Shown in pieces: positions 23,144-29,568 of a DNA stretch of 35,851 nt. The number at the start of each line of letters is the position of its first letter. The stretch's first letter is position 1. The DNA comes from Actinomycetes bacterium (GTDB taxonomy: Bacteria > Actinomycetota > Actinomycetes > Propionibacteriales > Nocardioidaceae). The position numbers were made by a program, and so were the translations under genes. Location: NCBI GenBank assembly GCA_023417775.1, contig JAEZEJ010000030.1, positions 1-35,851 on the forward strand, in the 5' to 3' direction. Under the pieces are notes generated by a model. It saw nothing but the letters and a program-made list of their open reading frames with translations. It was not told where the DNA came from and searched no databases.

Positions 23144-24561
23144 GACACGTCCTTTCCAGGGGTTGCGGAGAGGCCGGACTCGACCGTGGCGCGCCACCGG
23201 TCGCGGAAGGCGGCGGCGTCTCGGCCGGTCCAGCGGGGTTCGTAGGTGCGAGCCGGCGACCATGCCACGAGGGCGTCCTCGACGGCGGTCGAGGGATCGA
23301 GGGCCAGCCGGGCTGTCGCCACCGCGCCGAGCGGGGTGGCGTGCTCGGAGCCGAAGAGGTCGACCGGCACCTGGGACAGATCGGCCTGCGCCTGCATGAG
23401 GGTCGCGCTGCGGGTGAGCCCGCCGTCGACCCGCAGGCGTGCCGGACGCTCGCCGAGGTCGATCATCTCGGCGACATGCGCGGCGATGCCCTCGAGCACC
23501 GCCCGCACGATCTCTCCGCGGCCGGTCGACAGGGTGAGGCCGTGCAGCGATGCGCCGACATCGGCACGCCACCAGGGAGCGGCCAGGCCGGCGAAGGCGG
23601 GGGAGCAGAGCACGCCGCCGGAGTTTTCGGCGGCGACGCTGTCGAGTTCGGCGGGGGAACCGATCAGACCGAGATCGCACAGCCAGCGGACGGCCGAGGC
23701 AGCGGTGTAGACCTGGCCGTCGGCGCAGTAGGTCGTCGCATCGCGGAGGGTCCAGGCGATCGAAGTCGCCAGACCACCCGGATGAGGGGTCGGGTCGTCG
23801 CCGCGGTTGAGCAGCAGGAAGGCGCCGGTGCCGTAGGTGCACTTGGCGCTCCCCGGCTCGACACAGCCCTCCGCGAGCAGCGCGGCCTGCTGGTCGACGA
23901 TGAGGCCGCCGACGGGGATGTCGCCGCCGAAGGCACTCGTCGTCCCCACGATCTCGTCGCTGGCGACGAGGCGGGGCAGCTCCTCGTCGGCGAGCCCGAA
24001 GAGCTCGAGCAGCTCGCCGTCCCAGTCGCCGCGCGCGAGGTCGAGCACGAGCGAGCGGCTGGCGGTCGAGGTGTCCGTCACGAACTCACCGGTCAGGCGG
24101 TGGACGAGCCAGGAGTCGCTGGTCGTCACGACGCCCGCACCGGTGAGCTCGCGGCGGAGCCAGGTCATCTTGGGAGCGGAGAAATAGGGATCGAGCAGCA
24201 GGCCGGTGCGTTCGTGGACCAGCTCGGCGTGATCGCGCAGCTCGGCACAGATCGACTCGGCGCGGCGGTCCTGCCAGACGATCGCGGGAGTCAGCGGCTC
24301 ACCGGTGGACCGGTCCCAGGCCAGGACCGTCTCTCCCTGATTGGCCAGCGACACGGCCTCGATCGCCGCGCCCGACTCCTCGACGGCCGCGCGGCCGCTG
24401 TCGAGCACGCTGCGCCACAGTTCCTCGGGATCCTGCTCGACGACACCGCCGTTGCGGTAGTCGGGGCGGACGGCGACCTCGGCGACAGCCAGGACGTCGT
24501 CGCCGTCGACGACGATCGCCTTGGTGCCGGAGGTGCCCTGGTCGATGGCCAGGATCGCCAC
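23140..24561 (-). CDS. FGGY-family carbohydrate (glycerol-like) kinase
   Basis: ATP-dependent polyol kinase of 473 aa. The phosphate-1 motif is IDQGTSGTKAIVVDG at residues 6-20, where true glycerol kinases read DQGTTSSRAI. Glycerol-site residues known from E. coli GlpK can be placed: Trp96 (AIVWQDRR), Tyr126 (DPYFSAPK), Asp223-Gln224 (VDQQAALL) and Glu77 are kept. The Arg of NQRET is Gly76 here (ANQGET). ATP-site segments TYGTGAFLLLN and LRVDGGLTRS are intact. Loss of the glycerol-contacting Arg and an APC transporter instead of GlpF mean the substrate may not be glycerol. It is the first gene of a five-gene operon. Confidence 0.88.
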   Translation of the reverse strand: MAILAIDQGTSGTKAIVVDGDDVLAVAEVAVRPDYRNGGVVEQDPEELWRSVLDSGRAAVEESGAAIEAVSLANQGETVLAWDRSTGEPLTPAIVWQDRRAESICAELRDHAELVHERTGLLLDPYFSAPKMTWLRRELTGAGVVTTSDSWLVHRLTGEFVTDTSTASRSLVLDLARGDWDGELLELFGLADEELPRLVASDEIVGTTSAFGGDIPVGGLIVDQQAALLAEGCVEPGSAKCTYGTGAFLLLNRGDDPTPHPGGLATSIAWTLRDATTYCADGQVYTAASAVRWLCDLGLIGSPAELDSVAAENSGGVLCSPAFAGLAAPWWRADVGASLHGLTLSTGRGEIVRAVLEGIAAHVAEMIDLGERPARLRVDGGLTRSATLMQAQADLSQVPVDLFGSEHATPLGAVATARLALDPSTAVEDALVAWSPARTYEPRWTGRDAAAFRDRWRATVESGLSATPGKDVS

Positions 24562-24591
24562 GCTCGCTCCTCACCCGGGAAGCGGGCCTGA

Positions 24592-24632
24592 TGACCGTAA
24601 CTTCCCGAAACTAACTGTTCTTGCCCGTTAGT
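24592..24632. promoter_or_regulatory. Candidate operator of the kinase operon: phased CCG repeats and inverted repeat
   Basis: CCG(T/A) units occur at 24595, 24605 and 24625, spaced 10 and 20 bp and so on one face of the helix. An ACTAAC (24610-24615) / GTTAGT (24627-24632) inverted repeat overlaps them. The segment 24592-24610 matches 15 of 19 bases of a site before the HAD gene (25342-25360). The DeoR-type regulator of the operon is the obvious candidate to bind; this is inference. Confidence 0.5.
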
Positions 24633-24662
24633 GTGGAGGAGCAGTCACGCCTGTGTCAACCG

Positions 24663-25322
24663 TCACCATCGGACGGCCCGGACGGGGGTTCCCGGCAGGG
24701 CATCGCGCAGGGTGACGGACAGCCGTTCGGGCCCCACCGCCACGACGGCACCGGACCGGCGCATCAACGGAAGATCGTGGGCCGAGTCGCTGTAGACGAG
24801 GTCCCACTCCGGCCACCCCAGTGCGGCCAGGCGCTCCACCTTCCGCTCGGCGAAGCAGTGGTCGTCCCAGCCGAGCCGTCCGGTGGATCGCGGAGACACC
24901 GCCGAGGCGCACACCACCACGGGTAGATCCAGCTCTCGGGCCCAGGCCTCGATGACCGGCGTGAGACCGGCCGAGGCGATCACCAGCTCAGCGCCCTGGG
25001 ACACCAGAGCGCGCGCCTCGTCGACGGCGACGCCCCGGGTCATCGAGGGATCGCGCGCCATCGCCCTGCCGAAGGACCGCAGCTCGGCGAGGAGATCCCC
25101 GGCCCTCTGACCGGCGAAGGCGGTCGTCATCAGCCTGCCGGTCATCGCGCTCCGCGGCCCAGGGGTGCGCGATGTCAGCCCGAAGCCGGCCAGCCAGGGC
25201 GCGCATCGTGCCAGCAGCAGCGGACGCGAACGGAGTCGCTGCACCAGCCAGGCGGCGGTGGAGTCGGTGGTCGTGAAGACGCCGTCGAAGTCCATCACGA
25301 TGCGTCGAGGTGCGGAGGTCAC
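24663..25322 (-). CDS. HAD-superfamily phosphatase
   Basis: Haloacid-dehalogenase-type hydrolase of 219 aa. Motif I is VMDFDGVFTTTDS (nucleophile and acid Asp near residues 11 and 13), motif II is the Ser of VIASAGLTPVIEAW, motif III is a Lys in AERKVERLAA, and motif IV is YSDSAHDLPLM. The helical cap between motifs I and II places it near SerB-like C1 phosphatases. GTG 25322 gives MTSAPRRIVMDFDG; its Shine-Dalgarno is poor. The gene lies upstream of the kinase operon and has its own copy of the phased-repeat motif, so it may act in the same pathway, for example on a phosphorylated intermediate. The substrate is not evident. Confidence 0.85.
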   Translation of the reverse strand: MTSAPRRIVMDFDGVFTTTDSTAAWLVQRLRSRPLLLARCAPWLAGFGLTSRTPGPRSAMTGRLMTTAFAGQRAGDLLAELRSFGRAMARDPSMTRGVAVDEARALVSQGAELVIASAGLTPVIEAWARELDLPVVVCASAVSPRSTGRLGWDDHCFAERKVERLAALGWPEWDLVYSDSAHDLPLMRRSGAVVAVGPERLSVTLRDALPGTPVRAVRW

Positions 25323-25341
25323 CCGGCCAGCATCTCAGGCC

Positions 25342-25360
25342 TGCCCGTAATTGCCCGAAT
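25342..25360. promoter_or_regulatory. Candidate operator upstream of the HAD gene
   Basis: TGCCCGTAATTGCCCGAAT contains two TGCCCG(T/A)A units exactly 10 bp apart. It matches the site at 24592-24610 before the kinase gene at 15 of 19 positions and in the same orientation. It ends 20 bases upstream of the GTG start, in promoter position. Shared control by the DeoR-type protein is inferred. Confidence 0.45.
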
Positions 25361-25396
25361 TGATCGACCCGGGGTCAACCGGTGGGCGCGCGGCGC

Positions 25397-27211
25397 TCAG
25401 CGGTCGAGCACCCACAACCGCAGGCCCCAGCCCGCGTCGCGCTCGTCGCCGATCGTGTACGGCGAGTTCTCCACCAGCGTCCGCAGTGTGTCCTCGTCGC
25501 GGAGCCCCGTGCCGTGTGCGCACCAGTGCTTGAGCCGCTCCGCCGCCTGCTCGTGGTCATGGGGGTCGGTCGCCACCCGCTCGACCAGCACGACCCGTCG
25601 CGCGGCGAACTGGCCGAGCACGTGGGCGGCATCGGCATCAGGGAGGGTCTGCAGCAGGCCCACCGCCAGCACGGCATCGCCGGTGACGCTCAGCGCCGCC
25701 AGCGGGTGCGCCCGGTGCGCGGCCACCCGTCCGGTCTGGGTGATGGACTCCTCGAAGACGGCCTCGAGCTCCGATGGCAGTCCCACCAGGGTCGCGGTCG
25801 TGTCGGGTGCGCTGCGCAGCGCCGCATCGAGCACGTGCCCCGAGGCCGGTCCGAGCGCGACGATGTGCCCGTACTGGGTCCAGTCATGACGTTGCGCGAT
25901 CGAGGGAGCACCCCACTGCGCGTCCTCCTCGCGCAGGCGTCGAAGATCCGCGGCGAGATCGGGATCGGCATCGGCCCGCTCGCCGACCGTGCGGGTGGGA
26001 CGGCCGGCGACGATGACATCGGGAAGATCGGCGATGCTGAGATCGAGCATGGCCTCGACGCCGTCGAGGTGGTACTCGTCGAGCGAATGCCCGTCCCCGG
26101 CCATCTCCGCGCCCAGGAGGTCCAGCGCGTACACCCCGGCCTCGACGGTGGCGATCTCCTCGGCGACGAGCAGATCGAGGAGCGCATGCAGCGGGGGAGC
26201 GTGGAGCCCGAGCCGGTCGGCGAGCGCCTGCGCGGACTGGGGCGCCGCGTCGAGCGCCTCGATGACGCCGGCGGTCACCGCGACCCGGATCGCGAAGGGC
26301 GTCGTGAGATCGGTGAGCTCGTGGAGACGCTCGTGCCGGGCGATGCGCTCGTCATCGGCGACATCGTCGGTGGGGATCCCCGAGTCATCGGCGGTCACCT
26401 CGGTGCGGCGCCAGTACCCGGTGAGATCCAGGCAGTCGCGGGACACCTGGCGGTCGTGGACCAGATGCGCGCGGATCGGCTTGAGGGTGGTGGCCTCGCC
26501 GGCCACCCAGCAGTAGACCTCGCCGGGACGCCACTCCGTCCGGCGGATGGCCTGCTCGAGGAGATCGGTCGTGCCAGGTTCTGCGCCGTCGCGGTGCAGC
26601 CAGGTGATCTGGGTGTTCGGCCCGATCTCCAGCTCCTGCTCGTGTGCCGCCTCGGCGATCTCGATGAGCACGGCCGCGGGGATCGCCGGATCGAGCTCCT
26701 CCAGCAGCCGGCCGATGGCCGGGAGCGCCGTCTCGTCCCCGGCGATGAGCAGCCAGTCGACATCATGGGGGATCGCCGCCGACATCTTCGGTCCGGCGAT
26801 CCAAGCCGGATCGCCGACCTGGACGTGCTCGGCCCAGCGGGTGGCGAAACCCGCCTCATGGCGTACGAAGTCGAGGTCGAGCTCGCCGGCCTCGGGGTCC
26901 CAGCGCCGCGGCGTGTAGTCCTTCGCGATCGGCCGCTCGGAGGGAGCCTTCCAGTCCAGGTGCCCCTCCACCTGGACGGGCAGCACCGGTCGATCCTCGC
27001 CCGCGCCGGGGACGAAGACCTTGACGTGATCGTCGAAGCCGTCGTTGCGCAGCTCGGGGATCTCGATGCCGTCGGAGGTGGTGAAGGCACGGAGCTGCTC
27101 ACCGCGGAGCGTGATGCGTCGCATGCCCGGCGTCACATCGTGGACGGCCGCCACCTCCAGCTCGCGCAGGCTGATGGGGAACATCTCGGCGTGACGGCGT
27201 AGTCGAGGCAT
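25397..27211 (-). CDS. Siderophore-interacting protein fused to O-methyltransferase-like region
   Basis: Two-part protein of 604 aa. Residues about 10-265 are a complete SIP domain (ferric-siderophore reductase): MRRITLRGEQLRAF, FAD motif KDYTPRRWD, LLIAGDETALPAIGRLLEEL, CWVAGEATTLKPIRAHLVHD and LTGYW. Residues about 300-375 look like the dimerisation winged helix of plant-type O-methyltransferases (ALADRLGLHAPPLHALLDLL). Residues 440-604 follow a methyltransferase fold, but SAM motif I reads IVALGPASGHVLDAAL, lacking the usual acidic residue and GGG. That half may therefore be non-catalytic or bind another ligand. ATG 27211 has no Shine-Dalgarno, and TAGCCT lies 7 bases upstream, suggesting a leaderless message beside a weak iron box. 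Intracellular iron release is the likely role. Confidence 0.85.
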   Translation of the reverse strand: MPRLRRHAEMFPISLRELEVAAVHDVTPGMRRITLRGEQLRAFTTSDGIEIPELRNDGFDDHVKVFVPGAGEDRPVLPVQVEGHLDWKAPSERPIAKDYTPRRWDPEAGELDLDFVRHEAGFATRWAEHVQVGDPAWIAGPKMSAAIPHDVDWLLIAGDETALPAIGRLLEELDPAIPAAVLIEIAEAAHEQELEIGPNTQITWLHRDGAEPGTTDLLEQAIRRTEWRPGEVYCWVAGEATTLKPIRAHLVHDRQVSRDCLDLTGYWRRTEVTADDSGIPTDDVADDERIARHERLHELTDLTTPFAIRVAVTAGVIEALDAAPQSAQALADRLGLHAPPLHALLDLLVAEEIATVEAGVYALDLLGAEMAGDGHSLDEYHLDGVEAMLDLSIADLPDVIVAGRPTRTVGERADADPDLAADLRRLREEDAQWGAPSIAQRHDWTQYGHIVALGPASGHVLDAALRSAPDTTATLVGLPSELEAVFEESITQTGRVAAHRAHPLAALSVTGDAVLAVGLLQTLPDADAAHVLGQFAARRVVLVERVATDPHDHEQAAERLKHWCAHGTGLRDEDTLRTLVENSPYTIGDERDAGWGLRLWVLDR

Positions 27212-27230
27212 GCGAGTAAGGCTACCCTCA
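27212..27230. promoter_or_regulatory. Weak iron box / leaderless promoter of the SIP fusion gene
   Basis: The 19 bases directly upstream of ATG 27211 match the iron-box consensus at about 12 of 19 positions, with the core AAGGCTACCCT. On the minus strand TAGCCT (complement of 27219-27224) is a -10-like hexamer 7 bases before the start codon. Iron control is plausible from gene function, but the site is degenerate. Confidence 0.4.
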
Positions 27231-27231
27231 C

Positions 27232-27264
27232 AAAACGAGAGCCCCACCGGTGGTGGGGCTCTCG
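27232..27264 (-). terminator. Rho-independent terminator of the bL37 gene
   Basis: This is a 13-bp perfect stem with a 3-nt loop: 27236-27248 pairs with 27252-27264. On the minus strand it is followed by TTTTGT. It lies 15 bases after the bL37 stop codon and is the clearest intrinsic terminator in the window. It also insulates the SIP fusion promoter. Confidence 0.9.
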
Positions 27265-27279
27265 GATGTCAGTGACGAC

Positions 27280-27354
27280 TCACGCGTTGGGGCGCTTGCC
27301 GTGGTTCGCGTTCTTCTTGCGACGCGCGCGGCGCTTGCGGCCGGTCTTGCCCAT
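27280..27354 (-). CDS. 50S ribosomal protein bL37 (24 aa)
   Basis: Tiny, very basic ribosomal protein specific to actinobacteria, seen in mycobacterial 50S structures. The 24 residues start MGKTGRKRRARRKKN and end ANHGKRPNA. The NHGKRPN tail is shared with the mycobacterial protein, and the spacing of basic residues is the same. ATG 27354 has AGGAGG at good spacing. The gene ends in a strong intrinsic terminator. It is commonly missed by gene finders because of its length. Its position between an iron-release enzyme and a thioesterase shows no functional link. Confidence 0.9.
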   Translation of the reverse strand: MGKTGRKRRARRKKNANHGKRPNA

Positions 27355-27385
27355 GAGGTCCTCCTGATCTCGACGCTTCGGCGTC

Positions 27386-27754
27386 CTAGTGTCCCACATC
27401 GGGGATACGAGCGGTGAATCGCTCCCGATCCACTACGATCCGCCGGATCTCGCCTGCGGCCACGAGCGTGTCGTGTTCGTCGTGGGCAGCGACCTGGAAG
27501 CGATGCAGCCGGCCGTCCTGGTGCGCCAGTGAGGCGGTGGCGGTGATCGTCGCTCCGACGGCGCTCGGCGCGCGATGATCGATCTCGATGCGGGTGCCGA
27601 CGCTGGTCTGCCGCTCGTCGAGGTCGAGGACCGCGCAGGTGGCCTCCTCGAGCCAGGCGATCACCACGGGTGTGCCGAGGACCTCCAGGTCCCCGCTGCC
27701 CACGGCGCGGGCGGTGTGCTCGGCGGTCACGACATGTGTCACGGAGCTGGCCAT
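27386..27754 (-). CDS. Hotdog-fold thioesterase, FlK-like
   Basis: Acyl-CoA thioesterase family protein of 122 aa. It has the sequence pattern of the fluoroacetyl-CoA thioesterase FlK group: AVGSGDLEVLGTPVVIAWLE, then TSVGTRIEIDHRAPSAVGAT and IRRIVVDRERF. The FlK triad Thr-Glu-His can be placed as Thr28, Glu36 and His60. Most members are not fluoroacetyl-CoA specific and hydrolyse small or unknown acyl-CoA, so only the family is called. ATG 27754 begins MASSVTHVVTAEHTAR, the normal start. It lies 31 bases upstream of bL37 in the same direction. The 98 bases between it and the ABC gene hold a GC-rich hairpin (27817-27823 with 27841-27847) but no gene. Confidence 0.85.
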   Translation of the reverse strand: MASSVTHVVTAEHTARAVGSGDLEVLGTPVVIAWLEEATCAVLDLDERQTSVGTRIEIDHRAPSAVGATITATASLAHQDGRLHRFQVAAHDEHDTLVAAGEIRRIVVDRERFTARIPDVGH

Positions 27755-27816
27755 GCGGCGAGCCTATCCGCTGCCGCGCGACGTTCGCCGGGGTGTGGCC
27801 CTCCCTCGTCCCCGCG

Positions 27817-27847
27817 CGGGCCCACTGCCCGGCAGAACTCGGGCCCG
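27817..27847 (-). terminator. Possible terminator after the ABC operon
   Basis: CGGGCCC (27817-27823) pairs with GGGCCCG (27841-27847) across a 17-nt loop that can itself fold. It lies 5 bases past the stop of the leftward ABC gene. No U-tract follows, so confidence is low. Confidence 0.3.
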
Positions 27848-27852
27848 GAGAG

Positions 27853-29568
27853 TCAGCCGCGGAGAGTGGGAGCGCTCCAGGCCTGCCAGAGCGCGGCATA
27901 GCGGCCACCCGTCTCGACGAGCTCGCCATGGGTGCCGGACTCGACGATGGCTCCGGCCTCCATCACCAGGATGCGATCGGCGGAGCGGGCCTGGCTGAGC
28001 CGGTGCGCGACGATGAGTGCCGAGCGTCCCTCGATGACCGCCTGCGCGGCATCGTCGAGGAGACGTGCGCCCGAGGATCCGGCCTCGGCCGTCGCCTCGT
28101 CGAGCACCACGATCTGCGGATCGTGCGCCGCCAGCCGCGCGAGAGCGAGCTGCTGTCCCTGGGCGGTCGTGAGCGGATGGCCGAGATGACCGACCCGGGT
28201 GTCCAGGCCATCGGGGAGAGCGCGCACCCAGTCCGCGCACCGGGCCGTGCGCATCGCCGCCCACACGCCCTCGTCGTCGAGATCGCCGGCGGCGAGCGTG
28301 ATGTTGTCCCGCACCGTCGCGGCGAATACATGGACATCTTGCGACACCAGCGTCAAACGGCCACCTACCTCTCGCTGGCCGGCCGTCGGCTCGACATGTC
28401 CTGCGACGATCGCCGCGAGTGTGGACTTGCCGGCACCCGTCGAGCCGACCAACGCCACATGCTCGCCGGGGGCGATCTCGAGATCGACATCGCGGACCAC
28501 CTCGGGGCCCTCCGCGTAGCGATGCGAGATCCCCCGCAGTCGCACGATGGGCGGGCCCTGATGCGGTGGCTCGGTGGCGGGCTCGGGGAGCTCGAGCACC
28601 CCGACCAGGCGCGCCAGCGAGGCCCCCGAAGACTGGATCTGATCGAAGATCATCAGGACCGCGCCGATCGGATTGAACAGCCGGTGGAAGTACAGTGCCG
28701 CGGCCGTCGCCGCGCCGATCGTGATGGCATCGGTGCGCACGAGGAAGAAGCCGGTGGCCAGCACCGCGGTCAACCCGACCCACTCGGCGAAGTTGATCCG
28801 GCCGAAGAGCCGGGTCAACAGCGCGAAGACCTGGACCGCCTGGCTCAGCGCCGCCCGCGAGTGATGGTGGATGCGCCCGCGTGCGCCCGCCTCGCGGCCG
28901 AGAGCACGCAGTGTCGCCGCGCCGTGCACACCGGCGACGAGGGCCTCGGCCCGCTCGCCCTGGGCGATGCGCTCGCGCCGGTAGAACGGCGCCGATCGCG
29001 GCAGATACCACCGCAGGGCGAGGACATAGAAGGGCCCGGCGAGCAGGCCGGCCAGGGCCAGCCGCCAGTCGAGGGCGAAGAGCCCGACGGCCGTGAAGAG
29101 GATCGCGACGCCGGCCCGGACGAACTCGGGGATCGCATTGTCGAGGGACTCGCTGATCTGGCGGACGTCATCGCCCACCCGGGACATGAGATCGCCGGTC
29201 CCGGCGGCCTCGAGGCGTTCGGTGTCCTGGTGCAGGGCCCGGTCGAGCACCTTCTCACGGAGTCGAGCGAGAGCCGGATTGGCGGCTCGTGCCAACAACA
29301 CGGCCGAGCCGGTCGTGGCGAAGGCGCCGACGACCGCGGCGACGACGATCACCGCGCTGAGACCGAGCACATCGCGGGCCGTGCCGTCCCCGGAGTTCAC
29401 GACGTCCACGATCGAGCCGAGGACGAAGGGCGGCACGATGCCGGCCAGGCCGACGACCGCGAACAGGATGATGCTGGCGATCAGCGGAGCGCGGTGGGAG
29501 CGCAGCAGCGCCCAGGCATGGCGTGTCGTGGTCTGCCGGTCGGCGATCGGGAGGATGGCGCGACTCAT
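27853..29568 (-). CDS. Exporter-fold ABC transporter, membrane-ATPase subunit with intact Walker A/B
   Basis: Half-transporter of 571 aa: six-helix membrane domain (about 25-310) and nucleotide-binding domain (340-571). Walker A GSTGAGKST is at 375-383, Q-loop Gln at 410, Walker B IVVLDE at 486-491 and switch His at 522. The signature motif, however, reads LTTAQ (466-470) instead of LSGGQ. Its ATG overlaps the stop of the partner gene, so the two form a heterodimer. The operon also encodes FecCD permeases and a FecE-type ATPase, and the pair resembles IrtAB-like siderophore transporters of exporter fold. Import of a ferric complex or export of a siderophore are both possible. Confidence 0.88.
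   Translation of the reverse strand: MSRAILPIADRQTTTRHAWALLRSHRAPLIASIILFAVVGLAGIVPPFVLGSIVDVVNSGDGTARDVLGLSAVIVVAAVVGAFATTGSAVLLARAANPALARLREKVLDRALHQDTERLEAAGTGDLMSRVGDDVRQISESLDNAIPEFVRAGVAILFTAVGLFALDWRLALAGLLAGPFYVLALRWYLPRSAPFYRRERIAQGERAEALVAGVHGAATLRALGREAGARGRIHHHSRAALSQAVQVFALLTRLFGRINFAEWVGLTAVLATGFFLVRTDAITIGAATAAALYFHRLFNPIGAVLMIFDQIQSSGASLARLVGVLELPEPATEPPHQGPPIVRLRGISHRYAEGPEVVRDVDLEIAPGEHVALVGSTGAGKSTLAAIVAGHVEPTAGQREVGGRLTLVSQDVHVFAATVRDNITLAAGDLDDEGVWAAMRTARCADWVRALPDGLDTRVGHLGHPLTTAQGQQLALARLAAHDPQIVVLDEATAEAGSSGARLLDDAAQAVIEGRSALIVAHRLSQARSADRILVMEAGAIVESGTHGELVETGGRYAALWQAWSAPTLRG

Noticed and set aside
25382..27202. 606-codon plus-strand open frame
   Set aside because: It mirrors the SIP fusion gene exactly and shows no family motif, whereas the minus strand has clear SIP motifs.
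27817..27847. Attachment-site-like repeat near 27.8 kb
   Set aside because: The paired GGGCCC sequences are only 7 bp and GC-rich; a weak terminator stem explains them better.
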